A stretch of 62,588 nt of DNA from Oscillospiraceae bacterium (GTDB taxonomy: Bacteria; Bacillota; Clostridia; Oscillospirales; Acutalibacteraceae): positions 1 through 62,588 of the forward strand of contig WRDW01000006.1 of NCBI GenBank assembly GCA_009779995.1. Direction: 5' to 3'. Positions 9,624 through 18,800 of this stretch are shown in pieces. The first letter of the stretch is position 1; each line of letters starts with the position of its first letter. The translations under genes and the position numbers were made by a program. The notes below the pieces were generated by a model. The model saw only the letters and a list, made by a program, of their open reading frames with translations, had not been told where the DNA came from and ran no database searches.

Positions 9624-10385
9624 TCACCCCGCCCGCACAATCGCCGCGAAATCCGCCGCCTTGAGCGACGCCCCGCCGATGAGGCCGCCGTCCACGTCCG
9701 GCTGGGCGAGCAGCTCGGCGGCGTTGGCGGCGTTCATGGAGCCGCCGTACTGGATGATTACACTCTCGGCGATGTCTTGACTATACAGCTCGGCGAGCAA
9801 GTCGCGAATGGCCCTGTTGACCTCGTTGGCCTGCTCGGCCGTGGCTGTGAGCCCCGTGCCTATGGCCCATACGGGCTCGTAGGCGATGATCACGCGCCGC
9901 AGCTCCTCGGCGGAAACATCGGCCAGGGCGATTTTCGTCTGCTGGCGCACGACCTCCAGGGTGATGTTCTGCCGGCGCTCCTGGAGCACCTCGCCCACGC
10001 ACAGGATGACCGTGAGCCCGGCGTCCAGGGCCGCGCGGGCGCGCTGCGCGACGGTCTCGCTGGTGTCGCCGAAGAGACTGCGGCGCTCGCTGTGGCCCAC
10101 GATGACGTATTCCACGCCGATGTCTTTGAGCATAGCGGCGGAGACCTCGCCGGTGAAGGCACCGCTAGCGGCCCAGTGGCAGTTCTGCGCGCCTATCTTC
10201 AGGTTGGTGCCCGAGGCTGCGGCGAGCACGGTGGGCAGGTCTATGTAGGGCACACAGAGCACAACTTTGCATTTTGCGTCTTTCGTGAGGGGGATGAGTT
10301 CCTCCACCAGGGCCTTGGCCCCTGCGGGCAGCAGGTTCATCTTCCAGTTGCCGGCGATGACGGGTGTGCGCTTCGATGCGTTCAT
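9624..10385 (-). CDS. tpiA: Triosephosphate isomerase
   Basis: Interconverts dihydroxyacetone phosphate and glyceraldehyde-3-phosphate in glycolysis. 253 residues from the ATG at 10385, which has AGAGG eight bases upstream; an in-frame ATG six codons earlier has no site. The complete active site is visible: Lys in GNWKMN, the electrophilic His in VGHSERR, the catalytic Glu in AYEPVWAIGTG, and the phosphate-binding IQYGGSMN. Length is normal. It is a single-gene unit here, away from gap/pgk, with its own near-consensus promoter. Confidence 0.98.
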   Translation of the reverse strand: MNASKRTPVIAGNWKMNLLPAGAKALVEELIPLTKDAKCKVVLCVPYIDLPTVLAAASGTNLKIGAQNCHWAASGAFTGEVSAAMLKDIGVEYVIVGHSERRSLFGDTSETVAQRARAALDAGLTVILCVGEVLQERRQNITLEVVRQQTKIALADVSAEELRRVIIAYEPVWAIGTGLTATAEQANEVNRAIRDLLAELYSQDIAESVIIQYGGSMNAANAAELLAQPDVDGGLIGGASLKAADFAAIVRAG

Positions 10386-10419
10386 GTAGGATACCTCTTT
10401 CATTCATTTGACAAGTATT

Positions 10420-10448
10420 ATTATAGCGGGTAGAGGGAGGGATGTCAA
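10420..10448 (-). promoter_or_regulatory. Consensus sigma-A promoter of tpiA
   Basis: On the minus strand TTGACA (10448-10443), a 17-base spacer and TATAAT (10425-10420) match the consensus exactly, 35 bases upstream of the tpiA start. Confidence 0.85.
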
Positions 10449-10529
10449 GGGGCGGGTTGGTTGCTTTATTGGCCTAATGCTTCTACTTATCGCGTTCGCA
10501 ACAAAATTTATCTGCGCGGCGGTGAGATG

Positions 10530-10558
10530 TTGACAAGCCCCCGCCTTTGTGCTACTAT
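10530..10558 (+). promoter_or_regulatory. Sigma-A promoter of the ceramidase-like gene
   Basis: TTGACA at 10530-10535, 17-base spacer, TACTAT at 10553-10558, then GGGGAGG and the ATG at 10594. Confidence 0.8.
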
Positions 10559-10593
10559 TAATTTACACAAAAAAACAGGGGAGGCTTATTTCT

Positions 10594-12219
10594 ATGAAAC
10601 CATTCCGCAGGCGCGCGTTGTCGCTCGCCATCTGCCTCGCGCTGCTGCTGGGCGCCGCCGTGCCCGCCCTGGCCGCGGACGACCCCGAGGGCCCGCCGCC
10701 CATGCTCCAGGGCATCCTCTACAACATCGAGGACTTCGCCCTGCGCGTGATCGCCAACATCTGGGCGTCGCTCATCCCGGCGAAGATGCCGCGCAGCTAC
10801 GTACAGAGCCCGGACTTCTACCCCGGCATGGAACGCTTCATCGACGTGCCCGAGGGGGCCAGGAAGTGGTCGCTGGGCTACGCGAAGAGGTCGCTGATCC
10901 CCGAGGGCTACTTCGACAAAAATGGTGATTATATTGGCGGCAACGACGTCTACATGGGCGGGGGGCTGGAGCTCACCGAGCGAAAGAACCCGGTGAAGCT
11001 CCTGGACGACCAGGCCGTGCGCGTGACCGCCCTGAGCGACGGCAGCGGCCGGGGCATCGTTGTCCTGGCCAGCATAGACGGCTACGCCCTCACCTCCACC
11101 GACGTGCGGGCCATCCGGTTCTTTCTGCGCGATTACGCGCAAGAGAAGAACATCGTGAGCATCAACATCGGCGTACTGCACCAGCACAGCTGCATCGATA
11201 CCCTGGGCATGAACGGGCCGCTGCCCCTGGCCCTGCTGGTGAACCCCCTGGCCAACCTCACGGGTGGCCTTATCGCGCCCATCTCCGGGAAGAACAGCGC
11301 CTTCATGGCGAACCTGCACTGCGTCACAGCCGAGGCGATTATGGAGGCCGTGGAGGGCATGAAGAGGGGCGAGCTCTATTACGCCGCCGTGGACGCCGAG
11401 CAGTACATCAACGACAAGCGCCCGCCGGAGGTGATCGACCCGCTGCTGCACCGCTTCCGTTTCAAGCCGGACGACGGCTCGCGCGAGACCTGGCTTGTGA
11501 ACTACGCCGCCCACTGCGTGGGCATAGGAGCGGGCACGCGAGAGGTCACGGGCGACTACCCCTACTACATCGAGCAGGAGATCAGCAAGAAGGCCAACTT
11601 CCAGATGATTCAGGGCGCGCAGCTGGCCATCTCGGTGCACAACGGCATGTTCGCCCAGGAGGGCGATACCCACGGCATTCAGCGCGTGGAGCGCTACGGC
11701 CGAAACCTCGGCAAAATGCTTGTCGGCATAAAAAAAGAGGTGAAGGTTGACCCCATCCTCAATATCAGGCACAAGGAGTTCCGGGTGCCCATCGATAACC
11801 CGCTGCACCTGCTGCTGTTCCGCTACGGCATGATCAAGGCGGAGGGCGTGCGGCGCTACCCCGTGGGCCCGGCGATGGACCTGATCACCGAGGCGGGTTA
11901 CATGGAGATGGGCAAGAACCTCGCCATGATGTTCGCCCCCGGCGAGATGGACCCGCCCCTGGCCTTCGGCGGCGGCCTGACGGCTGAGGAGGCCTGGACG
12001 GGCAAGGAGTTCGTGTTCACCCCCATGCAGGATCTTGTGCGCGGCAACCGCAAGCTGCTGGTGTTCGGCATCATGAACGACCATTCGGGCTACTACCTGC
12101 TGCCCAACGACATCCACAACTTCGTGCTCTTCGGCAACGAGGAGATCAACACGGCGGGCACCAAGGGCAGCGAGCTGCTGCTGGAGGCCTTCGGCGGGCT
12201 GCTGGATAGCTTGGGATAG
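10594..12219 (+). CDS. Secreted neutral-ceramidase-like hydrolase
   Basis: 541 residues with a clear signal peptide (Arg-rich n-region, hydrophobic core, ALA-A cleavage near residue 28). GGGGAGG precedes the ATG. The segment RVTALSDGSGRGIVVLASIDGY, followed by a strand ending VLHQHSCID near residue 195, matches the layout of neutral/alkaline ceramidases, where a zinc-binding HxHS motif follows such a strand. A second conserved-looking segment is VNYAAHCVGIGAGTREVTGDYP, comparable to the HPT...GDYP region of that family. If correct, it would act outside the cell on sphingolipid-like amides. The divergence is large, so substrate is uncertain. It stands alone between divergent tpiA and obg. Confidence 0.6.
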   Translation: MKPFRRRALSLAICLALLLGAAVPALAADDPEGPPPMLQGILYNIEDFALRVIANIWASLIPAKMPRSYVQSPDFYPGMERFIDVPEGARKWSLGYAKRSLIPEGYFDKNGDYIGGNDVYMGGGLELTERKNPVKLLDDQAVRVTALSDGSGRGIVVLASIDGYALTSTDVRAIRFFLRDYAQEKNIVSINIGVLHQHSCIDTLGMNGPLPLALLVNPLANLTGGLIAPISGKNSAFMANLHCVTAEAIMEAVEGMKRGELYYAAVDAEQYINDKRPPEVIDPLLHRFRFKPDDGSRETWLVNYAAHCVGIGAGTREVTGDYPYYIEQEISKKANFQMIQGAQLAISVHNGMFAQEGDTHGIQRVERYGRNLGKMLVGIKKEVKVDPILNIRHKEFRVPIDNPLHLLLFRYGMIKAEGVRRYPVGPAMDLITEAGYMEMGKNLAMMFAPGEMDPPLAFGGGLTAEEAWTGKEFVFTPMQDLVRGNRKLLVFGIMNDHSGYYLLPNDIHNFVLFGNEEINTAGTKGSELLLEAFGGLLDSLG

Positions 12220-12249
12220 ACCGCGGCTTTTGTTGACGTCCACATAGAG

Positions 12250-12266
12250 TGCCGCCTTCGGCGGCA
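12250..12266 (+). terminator. Hairpin after the ceramidase-like gene
   Basis: TGCCGCC-TTC-GGCGGCA, 31 bases after the stop codon. There is no T-run, so termination is only suggested by position. Confidence 0.4.
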
Positions 12267-12344
12267 GTGCTCCGCACAACCACCCCGCCGCAGCGGCGTT
12301 CCTGACAAACCGGGCGGATTATACCAGCGCTTCCAAAAAACGCC

Positions 12345-12373
12345 TTGACAAGCAGGTCGGGGCGTTTTATAAT
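12345..12373 (+). promoter_or_regulatory. Consensus sigma-A promoter of obg
   Basis: TTGACA at 12345-12350, 17-base spacer, TATAAT at 12368-12373, about 50 bases before the obg start. Confidence 0.85.
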
Positions 12374-12424
12374 GGAAAGCGCCCATACTATAAAAAAGCA
12401 TGTTATGCAGGAGAACAAATTTAA

Positions 12425-13738
12425 ATGCCCGCTTTCATTGATACCGCGCGCGTCTCCCTCTCCGCCGGGGCGGGGGGGGACGGCTGCGTGGCCTTCCACC
12501 GGGAGAAATACATCGCCAGCGGCGGCCCCAGCGGGGGCGACGGCGGCCACGGCGGCAGCGTGTATCTCCTGGCGGACGACAAGCTCTCCACCCTGGCGGA
12601 CTTCCGCTACCGGCGCAAATACGCCGCCGGGCGCGGGGCCGACGGGGAATCCGGGCGGCGCAGCGGCAAGCAGGGCGGGGACCTGACCATACGTGTCCCG
12701 CGCGGCACATTGGTGAAGGACGCCGAGACAGGCCGCCTGCTGGCCGACGTCTCCGGCGAAGGGCCCGTGCGCGTCGCGAAGGGCGGGCGCGGCGGCTGGG
12801 GGAACGTGCACTTCGCCACGCCCACGCGGCAGGCCCCCCGCTTCGCCCGGCCCGGTACGCCGGGGGAGGCCCTGGAAATCAATCTGGAGCTCAAGCTCCT
12901 GGCCGACGTGGGGCTGCTGGGCTTCCCCAACGTGGGGAAATCCTCCCTCATCGCGGCTGTCAGCCAGGCCAAGCCCATCGTTGCCGACTATCATTTCACG
13001 ACAATCACGCCGGTGCTGGGGGTGGTGTCGCTGGGCTTGGGGCAAAGCTTCGTGATGGCGGACATCCCCGGCCTCATCGAGGGGGCAAGCGAGGGCGTGG
13101 GCCTCGGCCACGCCTTTTTGCGCCACGTGGAGCGCTGCCGTATGCTCGTGCACGTCCTCGACGCCGCCGGCAGCGAGGGCCGCGACCCCATCGAGGACTT
13201 CGCCCTGATCAACAGAGAGCTTGCTTCTTACATGCCCGAACTGGTTGACTGCCCGCAGATCGTCGCGGCGAATAAGATCGACCTGGCCGCGCCAGAGCAG
13301 CTTGAACGCCTGCGCGATTATTTCACGGGCGGGGGCTACGAATATTTCGAGATCTGCGCGCCCATTCACGAGAATACAGACGCGCTGGTAAAAGCCGTGT
13401 ATTATAAATTACAAGAACTCCCGCCCATACGCCGCTACGAGCCCGAGGCCCTGCCCGAGGACTTTTACGACCCCAGGGAGGGCGAGAATTTCACGCTTCG
13501 CATGGAGGGCGGCGTGCGCGGCGAACGCACCGTCTCCTCCGGAGCCGGGGTCTTCTTCGTGGAGGCCCCCTGGCTGCTGCGCGTCCTGCGCGGCTGCAAC
13601 ATGGACGACTACGAGTCCCTGCAATACTTCCAGCGGGCCCTGCAAAAGAGCGGCATCGTAGCCGCCCTGGAAAACGCGGGCGTGCAGGAGGGCGACACGG
13701 TTTCGATTTATGACTTTGAGTTTGAATACCTTGGATAG
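12425..13738 (+). CDS. obg: Obg-family GTPase (ribosome assembly)
   Basis: An essential GTPase that associates with the large ribosomal subunit during its maturation. 437 residues, full length. The glycine-rich Obg domain starts at residue 1 (FIDTARVSLSAGAGGDG). The G domain has G1 GFPNVGKSS, the switch I region with FTTITP, G3 DIPGLIEGA and G4 NKID. A C-terminal OCT domain (about 350-437) is present, as is usual for Gram-positive Obg. The ATG follows GGAGAAC and a near-perfect promoter. It is followed after a repeat element by the Mini-III gene. In many Firmicutes obg sits beside rpmA; that linkage is absent here. Confidence 0.97.
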   Translation: MPAFIDTARVSLSAGAGGDGCVAFHREKYIASGGPSGGDGGHGGSVYLLADDKLSTLADFRYRRKYAAGRGADGESGRRSGKQGGDLTIRVPRGTLVKDAETGRLLADVSGEGPVRVAKGGRGGWGNVHFATPTRQAPRFARPGTPGEALEINLELKLLADVGLLGFPNVGKSSLIAAVSQAKPIVADYHFTTITPVLGVVSLGLGQSFVMADIPGLIEGASEGVGLGHAFLRHVERCRMLVHVLDAAGSEGRDPIEDFALINRELASYMPELVDCPQIVAANKIDLAAPEQLERLRDYFTGGGYEYFEICAPIHENTDALVKAVYYKLQELPPIRRYEPEALPEDFYDPREGENFTLRMEGGVRGERTVSSGAGVFFVEAPWLLRVLRGCNMDDYESLQYFQRALQKSGIVAALENAGVQEGDTVSIYDFEFEYLG

Positions 13739-13742
13739 CCTG

Positions 13743-13817
13743 TGGGGGCGGCATTCTTGCCGCCCGAAAATCGAATACACTTTCTATATGCGGGCGGCAA
13801 GAATGCCGCCCCTACAG
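13743..13817. repeat. Inverted-repeat element, family A copy 1
   Basis: About 75 bases with outer arms GGGGGCGGCATTCTTGCCGC and its inverse. The arm reads GGGCGGCAAGAATGCCGCCC on the other side and ends CCTACAG. Each arm is itself nearly palindromic. Copies occur near 37.5, 40.9 and 49.5 kb. It separates obg from mrnC. Confidence 0.85.
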
Positions 13818-13843
13818 ATTTTGCGTAATACGAAAGACATCCT

Positions 13844-14212
13844 ATGATCAACCCAACCCAACTCCCCCCCCTGGCCCTGGCCTTTATAGGCGACACGGTC
13901 TTCGATCTCCTCGTGCGTGAAGCCCTGTTGGACGGGCCCGCCCGGCCCCAGCGGCAGCTGCACAAAGAGAGCGCGGTGCGTGTCAACGCCCGCGCGCAGG
14001 CCGAATTGGCGAAAAAAATCCTCCCCCTGCTGGGCGGGGAGGAGGCAGAGATTTTTCGCCGGGGGCAAAATGCCCAGCCCGGCCATGTGCCCCGGGGCTT
14101 CACCCGGGGGGAATACGCCCTGGCCACGGCCCTGGAGGCGCTGTTCGGCTGGCTGTGGCTGTGCGGGAGGCTGGAGCGGGCGCGGGAGTTGTTTGATTAT
14201 ATTTTTTCGTGA
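13844..14212 (+). CDS. mrnC: Mini-ribonuclease III
   Basis: A short RNase III-type nuclease without the double-stranded-RNA-binding domain; in Bacillus it matures 23S rRNA ends. 122 residues, slightly below the usual 130-140. The family signature is LALAFIGDTVFDLLVREAL near the N-terminus, where the Asp of GD binds metal. The second acidic site is in YALATALEALFGWLWL, near residue 95. The histidine/lysine segment QLHKESAVRVNARAQAE is also typical. In many Firmicutes mrnC follows cysS; here it follows obg and a repeat element. Confidence 0.88.
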   Translation: MINPTQLPPLALAFIGDTVFDLLVREALLDGPARPQRQLHKESAVRVNARAQAELAKKILPLLGGEEAEIFRRGQNAQPGHVPRGFTRGEYALATALEALFGWLWLCGRLERARELFDYIFS

Positions 14213-14284
14213 GTTCCACGATCTGTTTCCCGATAAAATCGTAGTGAATTTTTATTGCCTGTAAGCAGGGTTAACTCAGGACTT

Positions 14285-15508
14285 TTATTGGGGCGGGAAT
14301 GAGACCGCTCCCGTGGGGCCGGTTGGGCCGCGTCCTCCTCCGCCATTGCACAGCTTGCATGTGCTGCTGCAGGCCATATTGATTGAGTGATCACCCATAC
14401 CTGTGCCCGGCGTCGTGCCAATCACTTGCGTTAAGCCGCTGTCGATGATAAAGGTCTGATTGGCGGCGGAATCGGTCACGTAAACGATATGATTGCGCTG
14501 GTCAATCGAAATGCTGCTCAAATATCCGCCAAGGTACAATTGACCAAGATGCTCAAGAGAGCAGGCATCATAGACATCAACGGTATCCCTTGCAGCATTA
14601 ATGGCAAACAACAGTCCCAGGCCGGAGTCGACAGCCATGGCATAGATGCCATTTTCAGCTTCGGCGGTCTCCAGCAGTTCATGGTTTTTGCCATCGAAAG
14701 CGACAAGCGTGTTTTGCCCGTCGCGGGCAATAATCATATTTTTGCAGGTATTGACCGCCAGATCAATCAGGCCGTATACAGCCGAATATTCAATGATACC
14801 AATCATTTGATTGCTGTTTCCATTGATAACACTGAGCCCATCAGCGGTGGAGATATACACCAGATTCGTATTGGGGTTGACTGTGACGGAGCCTGTATTG
14901 TCGCCTGGAATTACGCCCAGGAATTTGTTGTTGCGGCCATTCACGACAGCAACAAATAGATTGTGCGGCGAAGCAACATACACCAGTTGATTATTCGGGT
15001 TGACCGCGATTGCGCTGTCAAAATAAATACCCGCCGGAAGTAGTATCACTTCCTCAATAGTATTTGTGATGTCATCGACCACAGCCAATTCACCGGCAGC
15101 CGAAAGCAAATATACTTTACGCAAAATCGGATCATACCCCATGCTTTGCACAACATAGGGCGCATCAATCGTAGCTATGACTTCCTTGGTAATCGGATCA
15201 ATGACATTGACAATATCGCCGTCCGATACGTAAGTGTACGCCGGTTGGTCGCAGCCATTGACGCCAACGCCGGTCGGGCCGGTCGGGCCGGTCGGGCCGG
15301 TTTCGCCTTGCTCGCCGGTTGCTCCTGTGGGGCCGGGAATACCATCTTGGCCTGTTGGGCCCGTTGGACCGGGCGGGCCTTCGATTGGAACGGAGCCGGA
15401 GCAGCAGCTTGATCCGCCGCAATGATCCGGAAGGGACGGGTAGCATGGTGGGGCATTTAACTGTGCTATAGGAATAGGACCAATGCCCGGCAGATTATTT
15501 ATATCCAT
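14285..15508 (-). CDS. Collagen-like repeat protein with beta-propeller domain (spore/cell surface type)
   Basis: 407 residues; the ATG at 15508 has GGAG ten bases upstream. A 45-residue Pro/Cys-rich head (SCCSG) is followed by about 17 Gly-X-Y triplets, mainly GPTGPTG (residues ~46-83), like exosporium proteins of the BclA type. The next 270 residues form repeating YVTN-type units (for example NNQLVYVASPHN, NTNLVYISTADG, NHIVYVTDSAANQ) expected to fold as a seven-bladed propeller. A second GPTGPTG patch lies at the C-terminus, with a CSSTCKLC cysteine cluster. No signal peptide is seen, which fits spore-coat or exosporium assembly from the mother cell. AT-richer than its neighbours. Function beyond surface structure or adhesion is unknown. 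Confidence 0.8.
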   Translation of the reverse strand: MDINNLPGIGPIPIAQLNAPPCYPSLPDHCGGSSCCSGSVPIEGPPGPTGPTGQDGIPGPTGATGEQGETGPTGPTGPTGVGVNGCDQPAYTYVSDGDIVNVIDPITKEVIATIDAPYVVQSMGYDPILRKVYLLSAAGELAVVDDITNTIEEVILLPAGIYFDSAIAVNPNNQLVYVASPHNLFVAVVNGRNNKFLGVIPGDNTGSVTVNPNTNLVYISTADGLSVINGNSNQMIGIIEYSAVYGLIDLAVNTCKNMIIARDGQNTLVAFDGKNHELLETAEAENGIYAMAVDSGLGLLFAINAARDTVDVYDACSLEHLGQLYLGGYLSSISIDQRNHIVYVTDSAANQTFIIDSGLTQVIGTTPGTGMGDHSINMACSSTCKLCNGGGGRGPTGPTGAVSFPPQ

Positions 15509-15566
15509 TGGTGTATCAACTCCAAGTATAAATTGAAACACTTCATATCGAAGCCTGTTCCACTTC

Positions 15567-15574
15567 ATTGTATG
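15567..15574 (-). promoter_or_regulatory. Possible mother-cell (sigma-E/K-like) -10 element
   Basis: CATACAAT on the minus strand matches the sigma-E/sigma-K -10 pattern CATAnnnT and lies 59 bases before the collagen-like gene. The -35 match is weak, so this rests mainly on the -10 and on the product type. Confidence 0.35.
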
Positions 15575-15710
15575 CAAAACTTGCATGTGTGGGATAAGCT
15601 TTTAAGACACGCGCTCTGCTTCCAGAAGATGAAATCTTCCACTAATAAAATAACAAAAGGCAGGGGCGCATCGCTTATGTGTCCCTGCTTTCGGATGATA
15701 TGAATTTAAA

Positions 15711-15791
15711 GCCCGGCGCAAACCTGCGCCAAATAGTTGCCGGGCTCCTGCACGCAGATTTCAGGGGCACGGATTTTCATCCGTGCCCCTG
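15711..15791. repeat. Paired hairpins in the 296-base gap before the collagen-like gene
   Basis: AGCCCGGC/GCCGGGCT arms enclose a smaller GGCGCA/TGCGCC hairpin (about 15711-15748). A second perfect 13-bp hairpin, CAGGGGCACGGAT-TTTC-inverse, lies at 15762-15791, 14 bases from the stop of the upstream gene on the minus strand, and may terminate it. The rest of the gap (15509-15804) shows no convincing gene. Confidence 0.6.
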
Positions 15792-15804
15792 CGTAACTGA
15801 CAAA

Positions 15805-18800
15805 TCAGTCCCCCGTGAATCCCAGCGTAACCGTCGTCCGGAGCGGCTTTTCGTTCGATAACTCATTTTCTGCGGCCACATCCAGCTCGAACGCGCCGTG
15901 GGGGAATGTCGGCAATCCCCCGTCAACGGCAACTGTAGTGGCCCTGCCCTCGCCGTCGTATTTTGCAGCTGTCTCATCGCCGGGAAAATATTCGAGAACC
16001 TCGTTTTCGCCTATGCTCGTGCGGAAGGTTATTGACGCGCTTCCGTAGGAGATACAGGGCGACACAATCGCGTTGCTGGTATGCTCTGCTGCGATTATGC
16101 GGGACATTCTCACGCCTTCGCACGCCCCCGAGAGATACACCCGGATTTCCGTGACATTGGAAAAGACGAAGTCCTCGCGGAAATAGCTGTACACGAAAGG
16201 ATCGGTTTTGTCGGGGAAAACCAGGCCGCCGAAGCCATCGTTGTCGTTCTCCGCCAGAACGAATTCCCGCGCGCCCTCGAAGTCCAGCCGGATGAGGTAG
16301 TCCGCTATGGAGGGCGTGCCCAAGTCTTTCGACATGCTTGTCAGCCGGATGCAAATCGCGTCGTTTGAGTTGTTTCCTGCGACGTTTACCCGCAGAGCGC
16401 GCGCGGCGCTGAGATCGGCTTCGAGGGGCGCGCTGAGGGTCTGGCCCTTCAGTTCTGTCTCGAAATCAAGTGGCAGCAGCACCGTGCCTTCGGCAGATGC
16501 CGAAGACAGGTGGCCCTCAACCCTGATGAAGGGCTGCTGCGCCTCGAAGGGGTTTTCCGCTTTTATGGCGGAGCGCCCCGGCGCGTTGATGTCGTATAGC
16601 TTGGTGCGTAAGTAGTGTTTTTCGACGAAGGCCCATGCCCCGGAGCCTGTTTCAACGATGGCGTATTCCTTGTCCGGGTTCTCCCTGACCCGCGCCTTGG
16701 CCTCCTCCGTGAAGTAGCCGCTTTTGCGCAATGGGCTGTAAATCTCGGCGAACCGCCTGGCGTTGCGCAGGTAGGCTTCGCCGGAATTTTTGTCCGGCGG
16801 CGAGGCGTAGACCATCCCCATGTCGTAGGCGACGCACAGGCTCCCCAGATGGTCGATGTCGTCGAAATATTGGAACCTGCCGGCCGTGTTGTCCTTCGAG
16901 GGGTACATGTGATACCAGCCCAGCGTGGTGGGCAGGTAGGCGTCGACAAAGTCCAGGTTGGCGCGGACATGCGAGCGGTTGAACTGTTTATATCCGGCGG
17001 TGGGGTAGTCCCACGCGCCCATGCGCGAGCGCGAGAGCCAGAAGCCGGGTGTCATCGCGGAGCACTCCATCATGGGGTCGATCTCGCAGTATTTCACGAT
17101 TTCGTTTGTGAATTTCGCGCTGTAATACCACGCCTCCTCCGGGTTCTGGCTCCACAGCCCGTCCAGGGCGTCGAGATAGATCATCTCGAAGCCGCCCTCG
17201 TTGTAGGCCTGCGCCGTCCGGCGGGCGATCTGCAAAAAGAGCTCGGAATCCAGATCGGGGGAAAACATGCCGAACATGCCGCCCAGGTGCCGGATCTCCG
17301 CCCCCGCCGCGTGGGCCGCCTTTTTCGTGCCGCACTGGCCGCGCTCCACCGTGAATTCATTGGAGCCAACCTGTGCGTATTTCATGATCTCCTGATCCAC
17401 AAGAATATACACAGTATTGCAGTCGAAAAAGCCCGTCTTCATGGAGACATCCGCCGTGCTTTCCAGCGTGGGGAGGGTTTTCGCCGCACCGGAGATATTC
17501 TCCGCCAGCGTGAACGTCTCTTTCACATCCAGCTGCCGCTGCCACGCGGGGTCGGCCAGAATCATCTCGTCATTTTTGTCGATGTAATGCGCGTAGGTGT
17601 GGAACCCCGACTGGATACCGGCCTCTTTCAGGGGCGCGGCTATGTTTTTCTTGAAAGCCTGCGCGCTTTTCTGCTCCGTGAAGCGCATGGAGCCCTGGAT
17701 GAACGTGCCGCCGCCCTGGTGGAAGTCGATCTGGTCGATGCCGTATATGGCGGCGGTGGACTTCCAGCCGGCGACATTTTTCGTGGCGCTGTCCCCTACG
17801 ATGATATAGTTGCCGAAATTCGCCTTACTGTCCATGGCGTTGGGCCCGCCCACCATGGATTTCGCGGCCTCGCCCCGCGCGATGTCGCTGCCCACGGCCT
17901 TCAGGATGTCCCTGTGTTGGTCCCTCGGCGCGAAGATGACCGCGAATTTGGAACCAGGCAGCGCCCTGTCCGTCGGGCCGGTTTTATTCAGCACGCGGCC
18001 CATGACGTGCTTGGATTTCGCGTCCGGGTAGTAGGTCGGGTCCACGTTCCAGGTCATCGCGCAGCCGATGCCGCTGAACGCCGCGCCGCCCCCGGCGAGG
18101 TCGTACTCCAGGGTGGAGTTGGCGAACACAAGGCCCGTATACGCGCCGGGCAGATCGCTGTCCAGGGTGAAGGCGATGTATTCGGGCCTGGCCTCCACGA
18201 GAAAGTCGATCGCCGCGCCGTCCGCAAAGCGGACCCGCAGCTTTTCGTCTTCGAGGGCCGCCGAGACGGGCGCCGCCCTGGAAGAGAAATCGCCTGTATA
18301 CAGATAGCAGAAGGGGGAGCGCGCCTCCTGCGGGCCCGCCGAAACGGGCGGCGTCCCCGACACCGCCTCGCCCGCAGCGGCGGGCGGGGGCGCTTCTTTG
18401 CCGACAATCTCAGTGCCGTCCGCCCTTGCGGCAATACTTGTGACGATCGCGTTCTCCTTCGTGATCACATAGGTCACGAGGTCGTTCTGGATGATCAGCG
18501 AGGTTTCGTCCTGCGAGAGGCCGACGCTGCCGGAAGGCTTTTCCACCCGGACGGGCGGCAGATCGGGTACGGGCTCGAACGGCTTCGCCGGAACGATCAG
18601 CGGTGCGGCCCAGACGACAGCCCCGGCGCACGCGAGTGCCGCCGCGGGAATGCTCAATACGATTTTCGCCCTGCGCCCAAGCGCCCGCCAGGGCTTTATC
18701 AACAGCAGGAGAACCAGCGCAGCCAGCAGGGGCAGCATCGCTTGCATGGCGGGCTTGGCGCCGCCCGCATTGTGCTTCACGATGTTGATGGCATAGGTTA

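Noticed and set aside
10558-12279. 573-codon minus-strand open frame opposite the ceramidase-like gene
   Set aside because: Shadow frame; the plus strand has a signal peptide, promoter and ribosome site.
13743-13817. Terminator of obg
   Set aside because: The hairpin could stop transcription but lacks a T-run and recurs elsewhere, so it was listed as a repeat instead.
15280-15390. GC-rich short tandem repeats (GGGCCGGTC)
   Set aside because: They encode the collagen-like GPTGPTG segment.
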